Made by a program: the position numbers and the translations under genes. From positions 992,001 through 1,056,000 of the forward strand of contig NZ_CP135079.1 of NCBI RefSeq assembly GCF_032121415.1: 64,000 bases of DNA, written 5' to 3'. Every line of letters starts with the position of its first letter. The stretch's first letter is position 1. Positions 16,743 to 25,382 of the stretch are shown one piece after another. The notes under the pieces were generated by a model that did not search any database, was not told the origin of the DNA, and was given only the letters and a program-made list of their open reading frames with translations. Source of the stretch: Streptomyces parvus (GTDB lineage: Bacteria > Actinomycetota > Actinomycetes > Streptomycetales > Streptomycetaceae).

Positions 16743-19364
16743 CTACTGGGGCGCCATGGTGTCCGCGATGCCCGGGTTGTCGTCCATCCAGGCCTTCACG
16801 GCTTCTTCCTCGTGGCCCGCGCCGCGCTTCTGGATCTCGTTCTCCAGGCCGCCGAGCTGCTTCTCGGTGAGCTTGAAGTCCTTGAACCACTTCGTCAGCT
16901 GCGGGTACTGCTCCGGGAACTCCTTGGAGGCGATGGTGTGCAGCCGGTCACCCTCGCCGAACACCTTCTGCGGGTCCTTCAGCTTGGTGAGCTCGTACTC
17001 GTTGTACGACCAGTGCGGGGTCCACAGCAGGACGGCGACGGGCTCCTTCTTGGCGTACGCGCGCTTCAGCTCGGCCAGCATGCCGGGCGTGGAGGAGTCG
17101 ACGACCTCGTACTCGCCGTCCAGCCCGTACTTCGGCAGGACGTTCTCCTTGAGGTTCTCCATGACGGCGGTGCCGGGCTCGATGCCGACGATCCGCCCCT
17201 TGAAGTCGGAGCCCTTGCCCTTCAGGTCCTCCAGGGACTTGACGTCCTTGACGTAGTCGGGGACCGCGACCTCCACGGAGGTCGGCCCGTACCAGGAGCC
17301 GATGTCGGTCAGCTTGTCCTTGTACTTGTCCCAGTAATTCTTCTGGGTGTACGGCAGCCAGCCGTCGAACTGGACGTCGATCTGACCGCGCGACATCGCC
17401 GCGTACATGGGGCCGATCTCGAACTGCTTGAGGTTGATCTTGTAGCCGCGCTCCTCCAGGACCGCCTTCCACAGGTACGTGGCGGCGATGTCCTCCTCCC
17501 AGGGGAACCAGGCGACCTCGACCGGGCGCTTGCGCTCGTCGTCACCGCTCACGGCCGCGGCGCCCTTCGGGGCGGGGGCCCACGTGTCGACGACGCCGGA
17601 GTTGTCCTTCAGCCAGGTGCGAACGGCTTCCTGCTCCTTGCCGGAACCGGCCTTCTGGATCTCGGCCTCCAGGCTGGTGAGCTGCTTCTCGGTCATCTTG
17701 AAGCTCTTCAGCCACTTGGCGACCTCGGGGTTCTCCTGCGAGAAGCCCTTGCGCGCCAGGGTGTGGATGCCGTCGCCCTTGCCCCACAGACCCTTGGGGT
17801 CCTCGAGCTTGGTGAGGTCGAAGTCGTTGTAGGCCCAGTGCGGCGACCAGAGGGGAACGACGATCGGTTCCTTCTTGGCGTACGCGCGCTTCAGCTCGGC
17901 CAGCATGGACGGCGTGGAGCCGTCGATGAGCTTGTACTCCTTGTCCAGGCCGTAGCCCGGCAGCAGCTTGTCCTTGAGCAGGCCCATCTCACCGGCGCTC
18001 GGCTCGATGCCGACGATGCGGCCCTTGAACTCGGAGGCCCGGCCCTTCAGGTCCTCCATCGACGTGACGTCCTTCATGTACGCCGGGACGGCCAGCTCCA
18101 GCGAGGTGGGGGCGTACCAGGCACCCATGTCCTCCAGGCGGTCCTGGTACTTCTTCCAGTAGCTGGCGTGGGTGACCGGCAGCCAGGAGTCGGTCTGGAA
18201 GTCGATCTGCCCGTTGGCCATGCCGGTGTACAGCGCGCCGGCCTCGTACTGCTTGACGTCGACCTCGAAGCCGCGCTGCTCCAGCATCTCCTTCCAGAGG
18301 AACGTGGAGGCGATGCCCTCGTCCCACGGGATGTAGCCGATGCTGATCTTCTTGCCGTCGCCGACCTGCGCGCTCTTGCCGGCGGTGTCGTCCTTGGAGC
18401 CGCCGAAGACGCTCATGCCGCCCGCCACGAGGGCGAGGGCGACGATGGCGGCGACCGCGACCACGGGCTGCGGGCGGTAGGTCCAGATCTTCCAGCCCTC
18501 GGCCATCGCACGGGCCTTGGCCACCGCGCGGCGGCCCAGCGGGGAGACCACGGTGCCGAGCGCGCCGGTCATCCGGTCCAGGTACATGGCGAGGATGACG
18601 ATGGAGATGCCCGCCTCGAAGCCGAGGCCGACGTCGACGTTGCCGATGGCGCGGTAGACGGAGCCGCCGAGGCCGCCGCCGCCGACCATGCCCGCGATGA
18701 CGACCATGGACAGGCCGAGCATGATGACCTGGTTGATACCGGCCATGATCGTGGGCAGGGCGAGGGGCAGCTGGACGCGCAGCAGGGTGTTGCGGGAGGT
18801 GGTGCCGAAGGCATCGGCGGCCTCGACGAGCTCGCCGTCCACCTGGCGGATGCCGAGTTCCGTCATCCGGACGCCCGGGGGCAGCGCGAAGATGATCGTG
18901 GCGATGATGCCGGGTACCACGCCGACGCCGAAGAAGATGACGCCGGGGATCAGGTAGACCATGGCGGGCATGGTCTGCATGAAGTCCAGGACCGGGCGGA
19001 CCACCGCGCTGACCGTCTTGGACCGGGAGGCCCAGATGCCCAGCGGTACGGCGATGACCAGGGTGACGAGGGTCGCGACGAGCACCAGGGTGAGGGTGTC
19101 CATCGCCTCGTCCCACAGTTCGACGGAGTCGATGAGGGCGAATCCGACGAAGGTCAGCAGGGCGGCGGGCAGGCCGCGCAGCCACCAGGCGATGACGGCG
19201 ACGATGCCCGCGAACAGCAGCGGTGCGGGGGCGGACAGGACGGCGGCTATGCCGTCGAACATGCCGCTGACGATCGAGCTGATGGCGTCGAAGAGCCAGA
19301 CGAGGTGGGTCTGCAGCCAGTCGACCGCGGAGTCGACCCATTCGCCGAGGGGAAGCCTAAACAC
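16743..19364 (-). CDS. Glycine betaine ABC permease fused to two tandem binding domains
   Basis: A fused transporter subunit of 873 aa. Residues 1-~330 are a ProW/OpuAB-like permease with the EAA loop GTTSRNTLLRVQLPLALP. Two consecutive OpuAC-type substrate-binding domains (~345-610 and ~620-873) follow, exposed outside the membrane. The copies begin with matching blocks (YIPWDEGIASTFLW and WFPWEEDIAATYLW) and share the stretch MLAELKRAYAKKEP, so they arose by duplication. Aromatic residues for a quaternary-amine cage are present in both. GTG start; it overlaps the ATPase stop by eight bases. Likely osmoprotectant uptake. Confidence 0.92.
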   Translation of the reverse strand: MFRLPLGEWVDSAVDWLQTHLVWLFDAISSIVSGMFDGIAAVLSAPAPLLFAGIVAVIAWWLRGLPAALLTFVGFALIDSVELWDEAMDTLTLVLVATLVTLVIAVPLGIWASRSKTVSAVVRPVLDFMQTMPAMVYLIPGVIFFGVGVVPGIIATIIFALPPGVRMTELGIRQVDGELVEAADAFGTTSRNTLLRVQLPLALPTIMAGINQVIMLGLSMVVIAGMVGGGGLGGSVYRAIGNVDVGLGFEAGISIVILAMYLDRMTGALGTVVSPLGRRAVAKARAMAEGWKIWTYRPQPVVAVAAIVALALVAGGMSVFGGSKDDTAGKSAQVGDGKKISIGYIPWDEGIASTFLWKEMLEQRGFEVDVKQYEAGALYTGMANGQIDFQTDSWLPVTHASYWKKYQDRLEDMGAWYAPTSLELAVPAYMKDVTSMEDLKGRASEFKGRIVGIEPSAGEMGLLKDKLLPGYGLDKEYKLIDGSTPSMLAELKRAYAKKEPIVVPLWSPHWAYNDFDLTKLEDPKGLWGKGDGIHTLARKGFSQENPEVAKWLKSFKMTEKQLTSLEAEIQKAGSGKEQEAVRTWLKDNSGVVDTWAPAPKGAAAVSGDDERKRPVEVAWFPWEEDIAATYLWKAVLEERGYKINLKQFEIGPMYAAMSRGQIDVQFDGWLPYTQKNYWDKYKDKLTDIGSWYGPTSVEVAVPDYVKDVKSLEDLKGKGSDFKGRIVGIEPGTAVMENLKENVLPKYGLDGEYEVVDSSTPGMLAELKRAYAKKEPVAVLLWTPHWSYNEYELTKLKDPQKVFGEGDRLHTIASKEFPEQYPQLTKWFKDFKLTEKQLGGLENEIQKRGAGHEEEAVKAWMDDNPGIADTMAPQ

Positions 19365-20502
19365 CGGCCACCTTCTTCTCGTCGGTGTTCTGCACGTCGG
19401 CCGTGGACACGGTGTCGCGCGGGGCTTCGGCCGGGGTCATCGGCTCGCCGAGGACGGCGAGCAGCCGGGAGCTGGGGACGACGCCGACGAGCTTGCCCTT
19501 CGCGTCGGTGACGGCGACCGGGTCCGGGCTCTGCGAGCAGGGCGTGAACAGGTCGATGATCGGCGTGGACTCCGCGACCGTGGCGGGGGCGGCGGCGAGC
19601 ACGTCCTGCGGGGTGCGCAGCTCCGTGCCGTCCGCCGCCTTGCCGCCCATCGCGGTGTGCGGCTCGGCCATGATCGCGCCGGCGGTGAGCACCCGGGAGC
19701 GGTCGACGTCCTGGGTGAACGAGGCGACGTAGTCGTTGGCCGGGGTGACGAGGATGTCCTCGGCGGTGCCGAGCTGGACGATCTTCCCGTCGCGCATGAC
19801 GGCGATCCGGTCACCGAGGCGCATGGCCTCGTTGAGATCGTGGGTGATGAAGACGATGGTCTTCTTCAGGCGCTTCTGGAGCTCCAGCAGCTGGTCCTGC
19901 ATGTCACGGCGGATCAGCGGGTCGAGCGCGCTGAAGGACTCGTCCATGAGCAGCAGGTCGGCGTCGGTGGCCAGGGCGCGGGCGAGGCCCACGCGCTGCT
20001 GCATACCGCCGGACAGCTCGTCGGGCCAGGACTTCTCCCAGCCTTCGAGGCCGGTGAGCCGCAGCGCCTCGGCGGCGCGCACCTCGCGCTCCTCGCGTGG
20101 GACGCCCTGGACCTCCAGGCCGTACGCGGCGTTCTCCAGGACGCTCCGGTGGGGGAAGAGCGCGAAGTGCTGGAACACCATGCTGATCTTGGTGGAGCGG
20201 ACGTGCCGGAGCTCGCGGGGGCTCAGGGCGGTCAGATCCTGGCCGTCGAAGAGGACCCGGCCGGCGGTGGGGTCGAGGAGGCCGTTGAGCATCCGCAACA
20301 GGGTGGACTTGCCCGAGCCGGACAACCCCATGACGACGAAGATCTGGCCCGGCTCGACGGTGAACGAGGCGTCGATCACCGCTGCGGTCGTTCCTTCGGC
20401 GCGCAGCTCGTCGCGGTCCGCACCGCTCTCCAGCTTCCGCACGGCTTCATCGGGTCGTCTTCCGAACACTTTGTACAAGTGCTCGGCTTGCAGCCTGGAC
20501 AC
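19357..20502 (-). CDS. Glycine betaine/proline ABC transporter ATPase
   Basis: ProV/OpuAA-like ATPase (381 aa). Walker A GLSGSGKST, signature LSGGMQQRVGLARA, Walker B LLLMDESFSALD and the H-loop THDLNEA are intact. The N-terminal extension (HLYKVFGRRPDEAVRKL) is typical of the OpuA subfamily. A C-terminal CBS-like regulatory segment may sense ionic strength, as in OpuA. I chose GTG at 20502 with GAGG five bases upstream; the open frame continues 58 codons without coding character. First gene of a two-gene operon. Confidence 0.93.
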   Translation of the reverse strand: MSRLQAEHLYKVFGRRPDEAVRKLESGADRDELRAEGTTAAVIDASFTVEPGQIFVVMGLSGSGKSTLLRMLNGLLDPTAGRVLFDGQDLTALSPRELRHVRSTKISMVFQHFALFPHRSVLENAAYGLEVQGVPREEREVRAAEALRLTGLEGWEKSWPDELSGGMQQRVGLARALATDADLLLMDESFSALDPLIRRDMQDQLLELQKRLKKTIVFITHDLNEAMRLGDRIAVMRDGKIVQLGTAEDILVTPANDYVASFTQDVDRSRVLTAGAIMAEPHTAMGGKAADGTELRTPQDVLAAAPATVAESTPIIDLFTPCSQSPDPVAVTDAKGKLVGVVPSSRLLAVLGEPMTPAEAPRDTVSTADVQNTDEKKVAGV

Positions 20503-20747
20503 ATACACCTCACGCGTTGGACCGAAAAACGGTCTGCCACCCCCTCCGGCAGACCGTGGAGCGATGCGGGCTCTGTCCGCGTGGCACATGCACTGGTTGA
20601 AAATGCGACGTGGTCCGCTCCGGTGGCGCGCCTGCCCGCACTTACACCACCCAAACGCGACCGTGACCCAGGTCACTGACCTGCGACGGAGCGCGGGTAA
20701 GCGGTTACTGGGAGCGACTGTCGGCGGGGTGGGGCATCATCGGGTCT

Positions 20748-21671
20748 GTGACGCGACGCCTGATGCTCCTCGACACCGCTTCCCTGTACTTCCGCGCCTA
20801 CTTCGGGGTGCCCGACTCGGTGCGCGCGCCGGACGGGACGCCCGTGAACGCCGTGCGCGGCCTCCTGGACTTCATCGGCCGCCTGGTGCACGACCACCGG
20901 CCGGACGAGCTGGTCGCCTGCTGGGACAACGACTGGCGTCCGCAGTGGCGGGTCGACCTGATCCCGACGTACAAGGCGCACCGGGTCGCCGAGGAGACGC
21001 CGGCCGGACAGACGGACGAGGAGGAGATCCCCGACACGCTGTCGCCGCAGGTCCCGATCATCGAGGACGTGCTGGCCGCGCTCGGGATCGCCCGGGTCGG
21101 CGTCACACCCTACGAGGCGGACGACGTCATCGGCACGCTCACGGCGCGGGCGAAGGGCCCGGTCGACATCGTCACCGGCGACCGTGATCTGTATCAGCTG
21201 GTCGACGACGCCCGTCAGGTGCGCGTGCTCTACCCGCTCAAGGGCGTCGGCACGCTCCAGGTGACCGACGAGGCGTGGCTGCGCGAGAAGTACGGCGTGG
21301 ACGGCGCGGGATACGTGGACCTGGCGCTGCTGCGCGGCGACCCGAGCGACGGGCTCCCGGGCGTCCCCGGCATCGGCGAGAAGACGGCGGCGAAGCTGCT
21401 GGACGCGTACGGCGATCTCGACGGGATCATGGCGGCGGTGGACGATCCGAAGGCGAAGCTGACCCCGTCGCAGCGCAAGCGGCTGGACGAGTCGCGCGCC
21501 TATGTCGCCGTCGCACCGAAGGTGGTCCGGGTGGCCGGGGACGTCCCGCTGCCGGAATTCGACCCGGCGCTGCCGCGCGAGCCGCGCGACCCGGCCGCCC
21601 TGGAGGCGCTGGCGGAGCAGTGGGGGCTGAGCGGGGCGCTCCAGCGCCTGCTGACCGTCCTTCAGTACTGA
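20748..21671 (+). CDS. 5'-3' exonuclease (PolA N-terminal/FEN type)
   Basis: Stand-alone flap-type 5' nuclease (307 aa) with the metal-binding Asp clusters LMLLDTASLYFRAYF, ACWDNDWRP, YEADDVIGTL and VTGDRDLYQLVDD, and the H3TH DNA-binding motif GLPGVPGIGEKTAAKLL. It corresponds to the N-terminal domain of DNA polymerase I without the polymerase, and probably removes RNA primers or flaps. GTG start. It is monocistronic, divergent from the betaine operon (245-base gap). Confidence 0.92.
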   Translation: MTRRLMLLDTASLYFRAYFGVPDSVRAPDGTPVNAVRGLLDFIGRLVHDHRPDELVACWDNDWRPQWRVDLIPTYKAHRVAEETPAGQTDEEEIPDTLSPQVPIIEDVLAALGIARVGVTPYEADDVIGTLTARAKGPVDIVTGDRDLYQLVDDARQVRVLYPLKGVGTLQVTDEAWLREKYGVDGAGYVDLALLRGDPSDGLPGVPGIGEKTAAKLLDAYGDLDGIMAAVDDPKAKLTPSQRKRLDESRAYVAVAPKVVRVAGDVPLPEFDPALPREPRDPAALEALAEQWGLSGALQRLLTVLQY

Positions 21672-21699
21672 GGGGTCGACCGGGACCCGGGCCGGGGTG

Positions 21700-21718
21700 T
21701 TAACTTAGGTTTACCTAA
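21700..21718. promoter_or_regulatory. Iron box (DmdR/IdeR operator)
   Basis: The 19-mer TTAACTTAGGTTTACCTAA matches the IdeR/DtxR consensus TTAGGTTAGGCTAACCTAA as I remember it at 15 of 19 positions. An exact 18-bp palindrome, ACTTAGGT-TT-ACCTAAGT, covers 21703-21720. It lies 23 bases before the siderophore-interacting protein start, so iron repression is expected. Confidence 0.85.
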
Positions 21719-21741
21719 GTCTTCGAACCAGGGAGTACCTC

Positions 21742-22593
21742 GTGGCAGAGCGGCCGGCCCGGCAGGGACCCAAGGCCCAGGGGGCGCAGGTCGTGCGCAC
21801 CGAGCAGATCACCCCGCACATGGTGCGGGTGGTCCTCGGCGGCGAGGGCCTTGCGGACTTCTCCCTCTCCGGCTTCACCGACCACTACATCAAGCTGTGC
21901 TTCGCGCCCGAGGGCGCGGACTACGCGCACCCGTTCGACATGGCGGCCATCCGGGAGTCCTACCCGCGCGAGCTGTGGCCCACCACCCGTACGTACACGG
22001 TACGTTCGTGGGACCCGGCCGCCAGGGAGATGGCCGTCGACTTCGTCGTGCACGGCGACGAGGGCCTGGCGGGACCGTGGGCCCGGCGGGCGCGCGTGGG
22101 TGAGCAGGTGACCTTCCTCGGCCCCGGCGGCGGTTACGGCCCCGACGCCGCGGCGGACTGGCACCTGCTGGCCGGCGACGAGAGCGCGCTGCCGGCGATC
22201 GCGGCGGCCCTGGAGCAGATGCCCGCGGGCGCACTGGTGCACGCCTTCGTCGAGGTGCCGGACGCCTCGGAGGAGCAGAAGATCGTGACGCCCGACGGGG
22301 TGGCCGTGACCTGGCTGCACCGTGGGGACCGGCCCGTCGGCGAACTGCTGACCGCCGCCGTGAAGGGGCTGGACTTCCCCGAGGGCGAGGTCCAGGCGTT
22401 CGTGCACGGGGAGGCGGGCTTCGTGAAGGAGATCCGCCGCTATCTCCGCGTGGAACGGCAGATCCCGCTGGTGCAGCTGTCGATCTCGGGCTACTGGCGC
22501 CTCGGCCAGAACGACGACGCCTGGCGCGCGGTGAAGCGCGAGTGGAACGAGCAGGTGGAGCGCGAGCAGGAGGGCGGCACGCAGGCCGCGTAG
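21742..22593 (+). CDS. Siderophore-interacting protein (FAD-dependent ferric reductase)
   Basis: SIP-family flavoprotein (283 aa) that reduces ferric siderophores in the cytosol to release iron. The FAD-binding motif is RTYTVR (Arg83-Arg88). The NAD(P)H-domain blocks LLAGDESALPAIAAAL and FVHGEAGFVKEIRRYL, and the terminal SISGYWRLGQNDDAWR signature are present. GTG start with GGGAG upstream. It is preceded by an iron box and followed by a hairpin terminator, so it is monocistronic. No siderophore biosynthesis or uptake gene is adjacent. Confidence 0.94.
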   Translation: MAERPARQGPKAQGAQVVRTEQITPHMVRVVLGGEGLADFSLSGFTDHYIKLCFAPEGADYAHPFDMAAIRESYPRELWPTTRTYTVRSWDPAAREMAVDFVVHGDEGLAGPWARRARVGEQVTFLGPGGGYGPDAAADWHLLAGDESALPAIAAALEQMPAGALVHAFVEVPDASEEQKIVTPDGVAVTWLHRGDRPVGELLTAAVKGLDFPEGEVQAFVHGEAGFVKEIRRYLRVERQIPLVQLSISGYWRLGQNDDAWRAVKREWNEQVEREQEGGTQAA

Positions 22594-22704
22594 CGGCCCC
22601 CGGCCCGACCGCAGGCGCGCAGCCCGGCTGCCGAACCTCCCGCCGCCGCCGCCCGGGGCGCCCGACCTCCTGGCCCCCGGCCGCGCGGGCCCCAGCAGAC
22701 ACCT

Positions 22705-22741
22705 GGACCCCGTCCGCCGCACCTCGCGGCGGACGGGGTCC
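22705..22741. terminator. Hairpin between convergent SIP and MerR genes
   Basis: A 15-bp perfect stem (22705-22719 with 22727-22741) has a 7-base loop. The rest of the 286-base gap between the two stops (22594-22879) is GC-rich and shows nothing else I can name. Confidence 0.8.
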
Positions 22742-22879
22742 GCTCGGTCGAGGGCCCGGCGGCCGGTCGGCGGCCCCGGCGTCGGACGCCCGCCCGCCCG
22801 GCCGCTGGGCATCACCCCCAGCCACCGGGGGCCAGATCCACTCGGCCGGGGCGAGCCGACCGAAAGGCAGGCCCCGACT

Positions 22880-23743
22880 TCAGGCGCCCGCAGCACCCGC
22901 CTCCGCCCCCGGCCCCTCTCCGCGCCGCCGGAACCCTCCGGGCCCCGGGCACCGCCGCTCCTCCGGCTGCCCCCCGCCGCCGGAACCCTCCGGACCACCG
23001 GCCCCCTCCGCGGCACCGGAGCCTTCCGCACCCCGGACACCGCCCGCTTCCCCCGGCTGCCTCCCCGCCACCGGAGCCCCCGAGCCTCCCGGATCGACCG
23101 GCCCCGACAGGTGCTCCGGCGACTCGAAGCGCCGGTAGGACACGTCGATGTGCGCCAGCCTCCGCAGCGCGCCGAACATCGCCTCGCCGAGGACGGTCCC
23201 CACCACGACGCTCTCGACCAGGTCCTCGCGGGCCACCCGCCGCTGCACGTAGTCGAGATCGGCACGGGCGACCGGCTCGGCGGCGTCCGCGTAGACGTCC
23301 AGCAGGTCGATGTACCCGCGGTGCCCAGCCCTGCGCAGCGCGCACAGCACCCCCGCCAGCGACTCGGCGGCGGAGCCCCGTTCGTCCACCTGCCAGCCGC
23401 GCCGGTGCACCAGTTCGGCCACCTCCTCGCGCGCGTCCTCCAGTTCGGGCCCCGCCGCCTCCCCGTCGGTCGGCGTCACGCCGTCCGCCGCGACCCCCAG
23501 CACCTTGTGCACCGGCTGCCCGGGATCGTCCATCGCCCGCAGGACCTCGCCGATGGCGGCGAGCGAGAGGCCGCCGACATCCAGCAGCGCCCGGATCAGC
23601 CGCAGTCTGCGCTCGTGCCCCGGGCCGTAACGCGCCTGGTTCGGGCTGGTCAACTCTCCTGCGGCCAGAAGCCCTTCCCGTAGGTAGTACTTGATCGTCG
23701 GCACCGGAACGCCGGACCTGCGACTCAATTCACCGATGCGCAC
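22880..23743 (-). CDS. MerR-family regulator with low-complexity C-terminus
   Basis: Regulator of about 287 aa. The winged helix with VRIGELSRRSGVPVPTIKYYLREGL fits MerR (the motif continues through RLRLIRALLDVGGLSL). The middle ~100 residues are helical with no recognised ligand domain, notably no B12-binding motif. The last ~75 residues are Gly/Pro/Glu/Ala-rich and repetitive. I chose GTG at 23743 because MerR proteins begin at this point; the frame is open 18 codons further up. It is divergent from the two membrane-protein genes, with GATAG/CTATC sites between. Confidence 0.82.
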   Translation of the reverse strand: MRIGELSRRSGVPVPTIKYYLREGLLAAGELTSPNQARYGPGHERRLRLIRALLDVGGLSLAAIGEVLRAMDDPGQPVHKVLGVAADGVTPTDGEAAGPELEDAREEVAELVHRRGWQVDERGSAAESLAGVLCALRRAGHRGYIDLLDVYADAAEPVARADLDYVQRRVAREDLVESVVVGTVLGEAMFGALRRLAHIDVSYRRFESPEHLSGPVDPGGSGAPVAGRQPGEAGGVRGAEGSGAAEGAGGPEGSGGGGQPEERRCPGPGGFRRRGEGPGAEAGAAGA

Positions 23744-23788
23744 CGCGTGTTCGCCCTTCTGCCCTTGCCAGAAACCGCCCCCATCATA

Positions 23789-23809
23789 GATAGTCACCCT
23801 ATCGGATAG
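23789..23809. promoter_or_regulatory. GATAG/CTATC triplet, candidate MerR operator
   Basis: The order is GATAG-N5-CTATC-N1-GATAG. Three half-sites form two overlapping inverted repeats in 21 bp. It lies between the MerR gene and the divergent membrane-protein gene, in an AT-richer island. The assignment to MerR is inferred from position. Confidence 0.55.
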
Positions 23810-23868
23810 TGGACAGCGCGGCTATCCATATTGACCGGCGCCGCCGTATCACCACAGGGGGGTCTCCC

Positions 23869-24834
23869 ATGTCGTCATGGCGTTCCTGGCATCGTCCATT
23901 AGTCGTCTTCTCCGCCGCGATGGCCACTCTCGCCGTCGTCTCCGCCGTCGGCCTCGTGGTCGACGACCGGGTCCTGGTGGGGGCGCCGATCTGGGCGAAG
24001 CCGTTCAAGTTCAGCGTGTCGTTCGTGGCGTACTGCCTGACGCTGGCCTGGATGCTGACGCTCCTCACGCGCGGGCGCCGGATCGGGCGGTGGGCGGGGC
24101 ACGCCGTCGTCGTGACGGGTCTGGTCGAGATGGTGATCATCACCGTGCAGGTCCTCCGGGGGAAGCGCAGTCACTTCAACACCGCGACGTCCTTCGACTC
24201 GGCACTGTGGAACGCGATGGGCATGACCATCGTCGTCCTGTGGGCGGCCACCCTGGTGATCGCCGTCCTCCTGGCGGTCACCCGCATCACCGACCGGGCG
24301 ACGGCCCTCGCCGTCCGGGGCGGGCTGCTGATCGCCCTGGCCGGCGGGGCCCTCGGGTTCCTGATGACGCTGCCGAGCGAGAGCCAGCGGGCGGCCGGAG
24401 ATCTCGACGCCGCCGACGCGATCGGCGCGCATTCCGTGGGCGTACCGGACGGCGGCCCGTCCATGCCGCTGACCGGCTGGTCGACGACCGGCGGCGATCT
24501 GCGGGCCCCGCACTTCGTGGGCATGCACGCGCTCCAGCTGATACCGCTCCTCCTGATCGCGCTGGTGCTGCTCGCACCCCGCTGCGCCCCGCTGCGCGAC
24601 CCCGGGGTGCGGCTGCGCCTCGTACGGGTCGCCGTCGGCGGTTACGCGGCGCTCGTCGCCCTCATCACCTGGCAGGCGCTCCGCGGCCAGCCGCTGATCC
24701 ATCCCGACGCGGTCACCCTGGCCGCCGCCGGAGCGATCGTCGCGGCGATGGCGTACGGCGCCTGGAGGGCGCTGCGCCCCGCCGTCCCCGCCCACCCGTC
24801 CCGTACCGAAGCCGAACAGGAGCCTGTGGCATGA
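23869..24834 (+). CDS. Polytopic membrane protein, unknown family
   Basis: Integral membrane protein (321 aa) with about eight hydrophobic segments. Features to note are KPFKFSVSFVAYCLTLAWML near the N-terminus, RGKRSHFNTATSFDSALWNAMG in a loop, and APHFVGMHALQLIPLLL with a conserved-looking His pair. I do not recognise a function. ATG at 23869 follows a G-rich ribosome site. The stop overlaps the next gene by ATGA, so it is translated together with the ABA4-like protein and probably cooperates with it. Confidence 0.78.
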   Translation: MSSWRSWHRPLVVFSAAMATLAVVSAVGLVVDDRVLVGAPIWAKPFKFSVSFVAYCLTLAWMLTLLTRGRRIGRWAGHAVVVTGLVEMVIITVQVLRGKRSHFNTATSFDSALWNAMGMTIVVLWAATLVIAVLLAVTRITDRATALAVRGGLLIALAGGALGFLMTLPSESQRAAGDLDAADAIGAHSVGVPDGGPSMPLTGWSTTGGDLRAPHFVGMHALQLIPLLLIALVLLAPRCAPLRDPGVRLRLVRVAVGGYAALVALITWQALRGQPLIHPDAVTLAAAGAIVAAMAYGAWRALRPAVPAHPSRTEAEQEPVA

Positions 24835-25268
24835 CCGGCGCACTCTTCGAGATCACCTTCTGGCTGGCCGCCCCGTTCTGGCTGCTGATGATCTTCGCCC
24901 CCACCTGGTCCGGCACCGCCCGCGTCGTCGCCTCGCCGCTGACCGTGCTGCCGGTGCTCGCCGTCTACGTGGTCCTGGCCGTCCCCGTGTTCCCGGAGCT
25001 GTGGACGGCGGTGAGCAACCCGGACCTCGACGCCCTCCGTGATCTGACGGCTCTGGCCGGCGGAGCGGCGGCGATCTGGGCGCAGGTGATCGCCTGGGAT
25101 CTCCTGCTCGGCCAGTGGATGTACCTCCAGAGCCGGAAGCTGGGTCTCTCACCGCTGCTGATGGGCCCGCTGCTGGTGCTGACGATCCTGCTGTCGCCGT
25201 TCGGGCTGCTGATCTTCCTCGCCGTCCGCGCCGTCCGTCTGCGGCGGCGCGAACCGCTCCAGGGCTGA
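24831..25268 (+). CDS. ABA4-like membrane protein (DUF4281)
   Basis: Small membrane protein (145 aa) with four transmembrane segments resembling the ABA4/DUF4281 family: FWLAAPFWLLMIFAPTW, WAQVIAWDLLLGQWMYLQSR and GPLLVLTILLSPFGLLIFL. The plant homologue ABA4 is needed for neoxanthin formation; the bacterial role is unknown. It is coupled to the upstream membrane protein by a four-base overlap and lies just upstream of the SigK operon, whose own promoter follows the stop. Confidence 0.8.
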   Translation: MTGALFEITFWLAAPFWLLMIFAPTWSGTARVVASPLTVLPVLAVYVVLAVPVFPELWTAVSNPDLDALRDLTALAGGAAAIWAQVIAWDLLLGQWMYLQSRKLGLSPLLMGPLLVLTILLSPFGLLIFLAVRAVRLRRREPLQG

Positions 25269-25315
25269 GTGGCGCGTCCTCCCGGGCCCGGTCTGGAAAG
25301 ATCGCAACATTCCGA

Positions 25316-25343
25316 CCAATCCGCACGGCCGCCGGCTCCGAAT
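25316..25343 (+). promoter_or_regulatory. SigK-type promoter of the sigK-rskA-phr operon
   Basis: CCAATC at 25316-25321 and CCGAAT at 25338-25343 are separated by 16 bases. This closely matches the M. tuberculosis SigK promoter (CCATCC-N16-CCGAAT as I recall it). It ends 39 bases before the GTG, so the operon is probably self-activated. Confidence 0.78.
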
Positions 25344-25382
25344 CACTTGCGGAACCGACGATCGCCCCGGGAGGAAACCCGC

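Noticed and set aside
15522..19511. Very long plus-strand open frame of more than 1300 codons opposite the betaine transporter.
   Set aside because: It is the GC-bias shadow of the minus-strand genes. The minus frame has clear domains and ribosome sites; the plus frame has only low-complexity Gly/Asp/His/Leu content.
22880..23743. LitR-type B12-dependent light sensor.
   Set aside because: The position next to phr and an ABA4-like gene suggested it, but the MerR protein has no cobalamin-binding DxHxxG motif.
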